A DNA stretch of 49,271 bases from Planctomycetota bacterium (GTDB lineage: Bacteria > Planctomycetota > JACOTG01), in assembly GCA_016178505.1 (NCBI GenBank), contig JACOTG010000305.1, forward strand, positions 1-49,271, written 5' to 3'. Positions within the stretch are counted from its first letter, which is position 1; each line of letters begins with the position of its first letter. The position numbers and the translations under genes are program-made. Below are positions 43,001-49,271 of this stretch, one piece after another. A model generated the notes under the pieces. It had not been told where the DNA came from, ran no database searches, and was given only the letters and a program-made list of their open reading frames with translations.

Positions 43001-43328
43001 TGAGCGGAATCGAAAGCGAGTCCGCGACGACATCGACGCCGTTCGGCAGCGGCGAGATCTCGGTCACCGAGAGGTCGTCGTCGCTGCGATGGGAAGCTAG
43101 ACCATTCTGCGCATACTCGAAGAGAAACGTCGGCGCGTGGACGTACTCATGGCCCGTGACGCGATCGTCGATCGCCGTCAGCGAGACCGGCGATTCGAGG
43201 CGCGCGTCGATTCCGACGGCGACGTCGGCGTTCTGGACGAGATACTGCGCGAGTGCGATCGGAGATCGAACGACCGCGATCCCGGCGATCGCGGTGAGGA
43301 GCGGCAAGCGGCGGCGGCGCATGTTCAT
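40047..43328 (-). CDS. Exported glycosidase-like protein with seven-bladed PLL-type propeller inserted in its barrel
   Basis: A 1093-residue secreted protein. Signal peptide at about 1-27 (IAGIAVVRSPIALAQ). Residues about 30-300 form a beta-sandwich typical of DUF6259-like/alpha-galactosidase-related proteins. A TIM-barrel domain begins around WFRDAGAIYSWSGGG (about 303) but is interrupted at about residue 335: seven repeats of some 48 residues follow to about 680, each with the pattern RNDHQEDVFTTGIDGAIRTL, the PLL-type lectin propeller fold. The barrel then resumes with LPRILAEARDLGTNIIYLWD, GYGADGVLLDSWDWQ and MGETTSGPMGR. ATG 43328 lies behind AAGGGA; an upstream in-frame ATG would add five residues. 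The start and end strands of the propeller close on each other, so a folded insert is likely. Confidence 0.75.
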   Translation of the reverse strand: MNMRRRRLPLLTAIAGIAVVRSPIALAQYLVQNADVAVGIDARLESPVSLTAIDDRVTGHEYVHAPTFLFEYAQNGLASHRSDDDLSVTEISPLPNGVDVVADSLSIPLTVAIRVEADPTEPVVFVRLRLTNFGRETLPLRLVAPKIQGLLPRGNPDGWMGAIPQEIGSVRRVTHLPIGMPYSPSTLDDPSLNAGLPTAMNTMEVASLYDPAGTGGLFFADVDGIAGTQSPPIQFTLSADEVAGFWITNLEPGESRFLPRFAIGVHHDGDWHRAIDFYLRHHDAPQTNDVPAWFRDAGAIYSWSGGGAGGIYLELPGANLIDRSLWTTFERDGAHWNPPVSFTRGGLAPAGAHVAARMRQNTAQEDAFFVGEDGALDTVFQLNDGPWSDPIMLTRPRFASPGCRLAAVSRDDHQEDVFVVGLDGAVYTLFVVDGRWNGPIPLTPRNFAPSGAGVAAVRRNATQEDLFVVDRFGAIHTLFVRFDGVRWGAWSAPIALSARSTAPAGASLAAVGFGEPDVDLFVVSRNGRLLWLSERNDLPWTAPFALTAPNFAPMGAEITAVVRNDHQEDVFTTGIDGAIRTLWTDAARHWFGPAEVAAPGFTIPGASLTAVVRNAHQEDLFVVRSDGSAFTLFERDDSAWQSPTPPDPLTFGGFAPAGGGIAAVERNEHQMDAFLFGQGRLSSFRDLPRILAEARDLGTNIIYLWDYWETSPFAPIPHYFNKGDYIPRRDLGGEPALIDGIREVHRLGGRVILYLEPFIIAKDSILGRTLGADWAGRDPFGRPYEHYGPTTYTMCAPFDTWQAYVAGTAARFVASPDVPPPFPFTFARGYGADGVLLDSWDWQLNWPMGTRGGTFFDAHDFTAGAVSLVQQVRSTVRLFNPEAIVMGETTSGPMGRVWDGGLSADFTHKWWFDKIYWADQMNDGRIAGSPVRYGAPGMNWFSNGHDLNEMNQVWAAGHSLALCSNWPGTFMHDNAATIRRLVNLRRQFRNALIEGRQEYQPATGATNVIAFLYRGTRDVVLTVVNTASEGAFTGDVLLHDSEANSRWRVLVGAAPGRRGDDDDEHEGESAHVHDRTKLRVTVPAGELRAFVER

Positions 43329-43826
43329 CGTTGTCCCTTCCATCGATCATCGAGCCTCGATCATCGACCCGACGTCCCGTCGACGACCCGTTCGAGACGT
43401 GTCGGCCACGAGCGGCCCGATCCAGGTTCTCGCCAGCTCGCGTTTTCGTTTCGGCCGCAGTGCGAAATCCGGCGTCGCGACGCACGGAGGTGGCGCGGTG
43501 GGCGACGGGGGCGCGACGGCGATTCGGCGCGCGCGATTCCGGCGCCGCGCCGCCCTGCGGTCGCGCCAGCGAGACGACGATCCGATGCGCCGCGGCCCGT
43601 CCGCCGAGACGCCCGGCCGGATCCAAGAGCACGCGAGCACGGATCCCGCGATCGCGAGGGTCGGCGCGCCGTTCCCGATACGGACCCATTCGCCAGGTCT
43701 CGGCGACGCGCGACCTCGCGCGCGCGTTCTTCGACCGGAAGTTCCGAGGCGTGGACTCGCCGCAACTGTCGCGACCGTCGGCCGACTATCCGGAGGTCAC
43801 GATCGAGTTGCGCTGACGTCCCTTCG
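43329..43826. other. Intergenic stretch without a supported gene
   Basis: This 498-bp gap separates the M28 peptidase gene (end 43827) from the glycosidase gene. Open frames exist on both strands, but their codon patterns are mixed and no family was recognised; only the last 30 codons of a plus-strand frame ending at 43816 look coding-like. Nothing is annotated here. Confidence 0.5.
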
Positions 43827-46415
43827 TCAGTCGATGTGCAGCGTCGCGACGTCGAACGCTGCGTTGGTCACCGTGCCCTGTGAGATCCATCCCGTGAGGC
43901 GCACGGTCTTGCCGGCGGCTCGCGGATTGTTCGGGACCCAAAGCTCCGGCGCGGTGGTCGCGCCGTTCGCGTCGAGGGTGCCGGTGAAATTCACGGCGAC
44001 CTCCGGGTGACGCGAGGCGTAGCGCTGGTGCGCGTTCGACGGGTTCCACGGCACGATGCGACAGTCGCCCGGATTCAGCGGCGTGCCCGGCGCGGTCTGG
44101 GTCGCGAATACGATCTGATACTGTTCGCCGCCGTGCCCCGGCGCCGACAGAGCGAAATGCACGATTTGTCCGAGCGCAGGCGTGTCATCGTCGGGCGTGA
44201 TCGTGGGCGGCGCCGCATGCGTCTCGAGCGCGAGGTCGTCGACATTCCATCCGCCGAACGTGAGGCCGCCATCCGACTGTAGCTCGAAACGGATCTGCAC
44301 CGACGGCTGATTGTCGGCGAGCGACGAGACGTCGATCTCGTGGTCGACCCACTGTGTGTCGATCATCGGAATGCGACCGGTGCCGATCGGGTTCCTCCAG
44401 ACCTCGCTGCCATTCACGAGAATTCGCGCGCGATCGTACACTCCGTCCTCGACGGAGAGCCAACGCTTGTAGTGCAGGTGAACTCCGACGCGCCCCACAG
44501 TGCTCACCGCCGGCGACTGTAGGAAATTGTTCGCATTGTTGGCGTACGCGCCATTCTCGCCGGGTGCATTGGTGTCGTTTCCCCACGCCTTCAGTCCCGA
44601 CCATGCGTTGTCCGGGTCGTAGGGATAGTTGGACTGCTGGTCGGGCTTGGCGCGCTCCCAGTCGTCGAGCACTCCGCCGTGCGTCCAGCCTTCGTCGGTC
44701 GCGCCGTCGAAGTCGAAGAAGGCGATCCGCTCGACCGCATTCGTGATGTACGTGAAGCGACTCTGCGGCGCGCCGGCGGGCAGCGTCTTCGAGCGACCCG
44801 TCGAATCGGCTGCGCTCAGGTAGTAGCCGACCGTCGTGCCCGCCGGGTTCGCGGGGATCGTCGCCGAGAATTCGTTCGGATTGCCCGTCGGAGTCAGTGC
44901 GACGCTGGCCGTGTTCGAGTCCGAATTGCTCCAGTGCAGCCGCACGGACGTCAGCGTGTCGACCGACGCCGCGTGCGCGACCACGGTGCGGCAGGACGTC
45001 GCGTCGTTCGTGTCGAGAAGCGGCGTGTGCTCGAGGCTCAGCCCGACGAACGGAACGGCGAGGTCGGCAGCGGCGGCGACGACCATCTTCGTGAAGTCGC
45101 GCGCCATCGTCGGCTCGTTGAATGCGACGCCGACCGTGTCGTTCGCGGTGTGGAGCTGATGCGCGTACTCGGTCAAATCCTCGAATGGGAAAACCGCGGG
45201 ATAGCCGTTCTGCGAGAACGATCGATGATCGCTCGTCCCGGCGGTGAGCACGCCCGTCACCGACGGCATCGTCGGCACGTACGTCGCGAGGATCTGCTGC
45301 ATGTACGCGGTGAGATTCGGATCGGTGTCGTTCGTCGCGAAGTCGATGTCGCGCGCGTCGCCCGCCTCGAGGTGGCCGTCCATGTCGAGCTGGATCATGG
45401 CGACGACGTCCATGTTCTGTGGGATCACGACCTGGTTGACCCACGCCTGGCTGCCGACGAGCCCGACCTCTTCGGCGGCCCACGCCGCGAACACGATCGA
45501 TTTTTCGAAGCGGATGCCGGACGACGCGAGGATGCGAGCGGCCTCGAGGACCGACGCGTCGCCGGATCCGTCGTCGTCCGCGCCGGGCGCGCGCGCCGTC
45601 GTGCCGTCCTGCCAGTTCACCGAGTCATAGTGCGCGCCGATCACGACGAATTGATTCGGGCTGACTGTGCCGGGCAGCACCGCAATGACGTTGTCGTGTC
45701 CGGTATCGAAGCTCTGGGTAGACACAGTCATTCCATTTTGCGACGACGCGATCGATTGATAGCGTCCGACGAGATAGTTCTGCGCCTGAACGCCGCCGGG
45801 CTGGTTGAATCGCCGAGAGAAGATCGCAGAGACGTCGTTCACGGTCGCTTCGATGTTCGGCTGGGAGACTTGGTCGACGAGCCCTTGCACGAGCGGATCG
45901 ACGGCCGTGCCGCGATGACGCACGGGCACGTGGAACGGCCGCGGGTGCGCCGCGATCTCGTGGAAGAAGACGCGCACGACGGCGCCGCATGGCACGCCGC
46001 CGCGCTGGTGGGCGAGTGCACTGATTTCGATCGCCGCATCGGGATCGGCCTCGAACACGGCGCTGAATCGGTCGCGATAGAGAACGCGCACGCCGGCCGG
46101 GAGCGACCCCACGAAGTCCGGGTTCGCCACGCGCACGACATAGTAGTCGTCTTTCGGCAGGGGATCGGAGTCGAGGACGTGAGCCTCGACGTTCAGGTCG
46201 CGTAGCTCGGCGAGCCCGGCGTCGGTCGCGACGGCGACGAGGTAGTCGCGCTGATCCGAGACGACCATCACGTCGTCGAGCGCGATCACCGCCGCGGCGC
46301 CCACGTCTGGAACGCCCGTGCGAACGAGCCAGTGCGACCCGCCGCTCGAGCGCAGCGCCGTCGACGACGCGAACACGAAGAGCCCACCCAACGCAACGAG
46401 AGCGAGTCGACGCAT
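43827..46415 (-). CDS. Exported M28-family metallopeptidase with C-terminal adhesion-type domains
   Basis: An 862-residue secreted zinc aminopeptidase-like protein. Signal: RRLALVALGGLFVFASSTA. A prodomain-like region follows to about 190. The M28 domain has the two-zinc set: H262 and D264 in GAHYDSV, the bridging Asp in GADDDGSGDASVLE, Glu-Glu in AAEEVGLVGS, Asp in QLDMDGH and His in TSDHRSFSQNGYPA, so it should be active. After about 480 come an Ig-like domain (TSCRTVVAHAASVDTL), a jelly-roll/galactose-binding-like domain (WLSVEDGVYDRARILVNG, FELQSDGGLTFGGWNVDDL) and a C-terminal beta domain of about 120 residues. ATG 46415 has GAGGT upstream. It is divergent from the lipoprotein at 47250. 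Confidence 0.9.
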   Translation of the reverse strand: MRRLALVALGGLFVFASSTALRSSGGSHWLVRTGVPDVGAAAVIALDDVMVVSDQRDYLVAVATDAGLAELRDLNVEAHVLDSDPLPKDDYYVVRVANPDFVGSLPAGVRVLYRDRFSAVFEADPDAAIEISALAHQRGGVPCGAVVRVFFHEIAAHPRPFHVPVRHRGTAVDPLVQGLVDQVSQPNIEATVNDVSAIFSRRFNQPGGVQAQNYLVGRYQSIASSQNGMTVSTQSFDTGHDNVIAVLPGTVSPNQFVVIGAHYDSVNWQDGTTARAPGADDDGSGDASVLEAARILASSGIRFEKSIVFAAWAAEEVGLVGSQAWVNQVVIPQNMDVVAMIQLDMDGHLEAGDARDIDFATNDTDPNLTAYMQQILATYVPTMPSVTGVLTAGTSDHRSFSQNGYPAVFPFEDLTEYAHQLHTANDTVGVAFNEPTMARDFTKMVVAAAADLAVPFVGLSLEHTPLLDTNDATSCRTVVAHAASVDTLTSVRLHWSNSDSNTASVALTPTGNPNEFSATIPANPAGTTVGYYLSAADSTGRSKTLPAGAPQSRFTYITNAVERIAFFDFDGATDEGWTHGGVLDDWERAKPDQQSNYPYDPDNAWSGLKAWGNDTNAPGENGAYANNANNFLQSPAVSTVGRVGVHLHYKRWLSVEDGVYDRARILVNGSEVWRNPIGTGRIPMIDTQWVDHEIDVSSLADNQPSVQIRFELQSDGGLTFGGWNVDDLALETHAAPPTITPDDDTPALGQIVHFALSAPGHGGEQYQIVFATQTAPGTPLNPGDCRIVPWNPSNAHQRYASRHPEVAVNFTGTLDANGATTAPELWVPNNPRAAGKTVRLTGWISQGTVTNAAFDVATLHID

Positions 46416-46682
46416 GGTGACCTCGCGAAATGAATTCGCCGCGGAATCGTCGTGACGCACGGCCCGTCATCAGCCCTTTGGAGTGATCGCACGAAGCTAC
46501 CACGACGGGGCTCGGAGGGCCAAAGTTCGTCGCAGATCCTCGACGCTCGGCGAGATTTCGCGACACATGCCGGCCCGTTTGCCGGCCGTCTCGAACCGAG
46601 GCGTCGCCCGCTAGGCCAGGAATCGTCTGGGGTCCGCGGCGATCCGGTCGCGCGACCGACGGAGGCACGAGGTTTGTTCTTC

Positions 46683-46773
46683 AGGAGTCCACGCAAGGCG
46701 GCAAACGGAAACGACCTTCGGCCCCGTTGCCGCGCTCCCAAGAACTCAAGGAGACAGGGAGAGACGGACTCCT
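46683..46773. other. Three-way-junction-like inverted repeat set in the divergent intergenic region
   Basis: AGGAGTCC (46683-46690) pairs with GGACTCCT (46766-46773). Inside, GCGGCAAACGG (46698-46708) pairs with CCGTTGCCGC (46724-46733) with one bulged base, and CTCCC (46735-46739) can pair with GGGAG (46757-46761). A further GCCGGC hairpin lies at 46569-46586. The region 46416-47249 has no supported gene. Confidence 0.4.
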
Positions 46774-46819
46774 CAGCACGCGCTGTCGCTGAACGTCCGC
46801 GGCCGGGTCGACGCTGCCG

Positions 46820-46850
46820 GGCGCTGGCCCCCAGTCTGGGGGCCGGCGCT
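46820..46850. other. Very strong hairpin in the divergent intergenic region
   Basis: GGCCCCCA (46826-46833), loop GTC, TGGGGGCC (46837-46844), extended by GCGCT with GGCGC outside it, gives about 13 base pairs with a three-base loop. No T-run follows on either strand. Confidence 0.5.
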
Positions 46851-46892
46851 TGGATCCTTCAACTGCAAGCCATCGGGGCCACGGGTCCCGTA

Positions 46893-46912
46893 ACCCGGCG
46901 CGCGCGCCGGGT
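46893..46912. other. Perfect 20-bp palindrome
   Basis: ACCCGGCGCGCGCGCCGGGT reads the same on both strands. It is followed by a run with TATATAT (46920-46926), an unusually AT-rich spot in this GC-rich region. Confidence 0.5.
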
Positions 46913-46941
46913 GATGTTGTATATATCGTTGCCCGGGCGGT

Positions 46942-46964
46942 GCCGGTGGCCTCGCGCCACCGGC
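46942..46964. other. Nine-base-pair hairpin with C-rich tail
   Basis: GCCGGTGGC (46942-46950), loop CTCGC, GCCACCGGC (46956-46964) pair perfectly; seven C residues in a row follow on the plus strand. Together with the two preceding structures it forms a chain of strong hairpins within 150 bp. Confidence 0.5.
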
Positions 46965-47249
46965 CCCCCCACTTAATCCTCGCGCGCCCCTCCATTCTCG
47001 ACGGATGCTCGCGGTCATTCTCTGGATGAATGCCGAGCCGTCGGGCGAGTGCACGCGGGCGGACGAGGCGCCCAACGGCTTCGCATCTCTCGATTCAGCA
47101 AGTCGTCGATATGATTCCGTGCGGAAAACCGGACGAAGCAGACCGACGCCATGAGCCCGGAGCGCGAGCGAATACTCCTCGTGGCGCGGCGAGCTAAGTG
47201 GAGAAATTGATCCTGGCTCCGTACGCGTCAGTTGATTAGATTCTGCGAG

Positions 47250-49271
47250 ATGCGACTTCTTGCGATCGTGACGTGCGTCGTGGGGATTGCCGCGGTGGGT
47301 TGCGATCGCGGCGGCGCCCCGCCGACCGATCCGGTGTTCACGTTTGCGGCCGGGTCGAAGGTGCCGGGGTACGTGAGCGGCCGCGGGTTCGGGAGCGTGC
47401 GCGACGTCGACACTTCGGGCACGCTCGATGCGCGCACGTACGCGATCAACGACTCGATCCCGGGGCAAGTCCTTCGATTCCCGACGGGGAGCCGCTCGGA
47501 CGTCCGCGCGATCGGCGACTTCGCCGACGGCGTGTGGACGGTGACGTTCGAGCGCGCGCTCGCGACGAGCGATCCCGCCGACGTCGCGTTCGCGCCCGGC
47601 GGCACCTACTACTTCCAAGTCGCCACCTTCGACGACGAGAACGGCGCGGCCGAAGGGCGCGGCATGACCGCGACGTCGCTCGACGTCTACTCGATCGTGC
47701 TCCCGGCGACGCCGGGCCCGATCACAGTCCCGACCGTGCCGGCCAACCTCGATACGCTCGGCGGCGACGTGTCCGCGACGACGCTGCGTCTCACCGCGAC
47801 ATTCCGCGATCGCAACCGCGTGCGCAACGATCGCCCGCGCCCATGGATCTTCGACGGAACGACATGGCGTCGCGGTTCCGGCGACGAAGATCGCCTCGCG
47901 TTTTACTGGAGCCGCTTCGAAGGCCTCCCTCTCGGCTTCGGCCCGGGAACGTCCGGCACGGGGCGATGCGCCGAGATGTGCCACACCGGCGTCGGCGAAT
48001 GGACGCTCTCGGACCAAGTCGACTCGTGGGAGTGGTCCGCGGGCTCGACGAACCCGCTCGGCGTCGCGCTCGACGGTTTCGTCGACGCGACGGTCGGACT
48101 CGGTCGTCACGCCGACGCAGGCGACGGGACGACGGCCGACAACGTGGACGCTTCCGGCTCGCTGCCCGCTTCGGAGGCCGCCGACTTCCCGGGCGTCGGC
48201 TCGTCCTCGCTCATCGAGACCGCCGAGCTGACGCGCCGCGGCGTGCCGTTCGCGACCGGCGGTCCCTACTCGCGCGGCGACACGATCCCGGGCTTCGTGA
48301 ACCTGGCAGCGACGGGCAGCCGCGCCGACGTCCGAGCGCGGTCGAGCTTCAAGAACGGAGTCTGGACGCTCACGCTGGAGCGGCGCCTGCGCACGAACGA
48401 CCTCGCGAACGACGTGCAGTTCGATCCCGGCAACACGACCTTCTTCCAGGTCGCGATCTTCGACAACGAGCCCGGCAGTGCCGAGGCGATCGGCATGACG
48501 TCGCAAAGCAACCTCACGTACTCGATGACGCTGCCTGCGACGCCCGGCGCGATCCGCTTCTCGTCGACGCCGGCCAAGCTCACGTCTTTGACCGGCACGA
48601 CGACCGCGAACTCGATCCAGATCACGGCGAGCTGGGTGGACGTGAATCGTCGTCGCAACGTGACGAAGGGCGAGTGGCGATTCGACGGCTCGACATGGAC
48701 GCGCGCGCCCGCGAGCGAGGACGAAGACGGCTTCGCGATCTACTTCGCGATGCAACCGAACACGGACATCGGCCTCGGTCCCGGCACGACCGGCACGGGC
48801 CGCTGCGTCGAGATGTGCCACACGGGCATCGCCGAATGGACGGCGGCGGGAAAGCTCGACGCCTGGCGCTGGTCCGCTCTGCGGACGGATCCGACGGGCA
48901 CGCTCGAGGACACGTTCGTCGACTCGACGGTCGGTGGCGGACGGCATCCCGACGCCGGCGACGCGGGCGCCATCGTGAACGACGACGGATCGGGGACGTT
49001 GCCGGCGTTCGCGCCCGAGCCACTCACCGTCGATCACGCGGACGCGATCGTGATCGGGCCGTCCGGGACGACGCTGCCTCCGGCGTGGCAGCCGGCGATC
49101 CCGTTCGCGCAACCGATCTGGACCGTGACGTTCACTCGAGCGGGCCACAGTACGGACCCGACGCGCGACGTCCCCGACTTCATGGGCACGCACTTCTTCC
49201 AAGTCGCGACGTTCGACGATCAGCTCGGCATCGTGCAGGACCTTCCGCACACGCAGTACGGCACGCGCACG
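47250..49271 (+). CDS. Heme-binding lipoprotein with tandem ethylbenzene-dehydrogenase-like modules, 3' end outside window
   Basis: 674 residues are visible, with no stop before the window edge. A lipobox (GIAAVGC, Cys18) follows the signal LLAIVTCVVGIA. Tandem modules of about 280 residues follow, each a beta-sandwich like the heme-b subunit of ethylbenzene/dimethyl-sulfide dehydrogenases: VWTVTFERAL with YYFQVATFDDENG, then WIFDGTTWRRG and EDRLAFYW. In each module a noncanonical CX3CH motif lies before a WEWSAGSTNP-like or WRWSALRTDP-like segment: GRCAEMCHTG (C240, C244, H245) and GRCVEMCHTG (C519, C523, H524), 279 residues apart. A third module begins at IWTVTFTRAG. Covalent heme binding is expected for CX3CH, as in related EB_dh cytochromes; an electron-carrying role at the outer face of the membrane is inference. 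Confidence 0.82.
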   Translation, partial: MRLLAIVTCVVGIAAVGCDRGGAPPTDPVFTFAAGSKVPGYVSGRGFGSVRDVDTSGTLDARTYAINDSIPGQVLRFPTGSRSDVRAIGDFADGVWTVTFERALATSDPADVAFAPGGTYYFQVATFDDENGAAEGRGMTATSLDVYSIVLPATPGPITVPTVPANLDTLGGDVSATTLRLTATFRDRNRVRNDRPRPWIFDGTTWRRGSGDEDRLAFYWSRFEGLPLGFGPGTSGTGRCAEMCHTGVGEWTLSDQVDSWEWSAGSTNPLGVALDGFVDATVGLGRHADAGDGTTADNVDASGSLPASEAADFPGVGSSSLIETAELTRRGVPFATGGPYSRGDTIPGFVNLAATGSRADVRARSSFKNGVWTLTLERRLRTNDLANDVQFDPGNTTFFQVAIFDNEPGSAEAIGMTSQSNLTYSMTLPATPGAIRFSSTPAKLTSLTGTTTANSIQITASWVDVNRRRNVTKGEWRFDGSTWTRAPASEDEDGFAIYFAMQPNTDIGLGPGTTGTGRCVEMCHTGIAEWTAAGKLDAWRWSALRTDPTGTLEDTFVDSTVGGGRHPDAGDAGAIVNDDGSGTLPAFAPEPLTVDHADAIVIGPSGTTLPPAWQPAIPFAQPIWTVTFTRAGHSTDPTRDVPDFMGTHFFQVATFDDQLGIVQDLPHTQYGTRT

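Noticed and set aside
39966-43100. A 1044-codon open frame on the plus strand
   Set aside because: Antisense to the glycosidase gene; composition (Arg, Val, Glu-rich, no domains) is typical of a shadow frame in GC-rich DNA.
43331-43816. 161-codon open frame between the glycosidase and the M28 peptidase
   Set aside because: Arg/Ser/Pro-rich with mixed codon pattern and no recognisable domain; only its last 30 codons look coding-like, which is not enough to call a gene.
46773-49250. An 825-codon open frame on the minus strand at the right end
   Set aside because: It is Arg/Asp/Val-rich antisense of the heme lipoprotein gene, whose plus-strand frame has signal peptide, repeated modules and CX3CH motifs and is open to the window edge.

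Overview
The window is GC-rich DNA (roughly 65% by eye) with tightly packed genes, many four-base start/stop overlaps and many exported proteins. An NPCBM-domain secreted protein, a membrane protein with two VWA domains and a glutamine-amidotransferase-like fold, a DUF3604 protein and many large secreted enzymes together resemble Planctomycetota. This assignment is inference; no rRNA or strong taxonomic marker is present.

Layout. 1-2175 (+): the 3' part of a sugar-nucleotide epimerase/dehydratase and a cysteine desulfurase. 2178-7792 (-): an apparent operon of NPCBM protein, double-VWA protein, PdxA and an exported alpha/beta hydrolase. 7898-11576 (+): the GTPase Der, then a three-gene Co/Ni ECF transporter (CbiM, a CbiN-CbiQ fusion, CbiO). 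11586-14126 (-): a double-rhodanese lipoprotein and an unknown lipoprotein. 14243-17998 (+): HupE/UreJ protein, DUF3604 protein, a SurA-like protein without its parvulin domain, and a small membrane-anchored protein. 18100-29010 (-): a nine-gene block, with two HTH-EIIA regulators followed by seven subunits of a membrane complex like hydrogenase-4/complex I whose large subunit lacks the Ni-binding cysteines (an energy-converting-hydrogenase-related, Ehr-type, complex). 29261-33225 (-): JmjC-type oxygenase, small secreted protein, S9 peptidase. 33460-35563: tRNA-Gln(TTG), 174-bp tandem repeats, a zinc phospholipase C/S1-P1-like protein, then a third repeat copy joined to a tRNA 3' remnant and an oppC 3' remnant. 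35564-39253 (-): a peptide ABC transporter (binding protein and two permeases, no ATPase). 39302-46415 (-): methyltransferase, a glycosidase with a seven-bladed propeller inserted in its barrel, and an M28 peptidase. 46416-47249: an 834-bp divergent intergenic region rich in strong inverted repeats. 47250-end (+): a heme-binding lipoprotein with ethylbenzene-dehydrogenase-like modules that runs off the window.

Most noteworthy are: (1) the Ehr-type operon with PTS-like EIIA/HTH regulators fused tightly to it and a four-half-site symmetric operator candidate in front; (2) a tRNA-Gln followed by tandem repeats resembling in layout the E. coli tyrT/rtT arrangement, with a distant copy that carries a piece of tRNA; (3) the propeller-in-barrel glycosidase; (4) the CX3CH multi-module lipoprotein with a highly structured upstream region; (5) the HupE/UreJ-DUF3604-SurA-like cassette.
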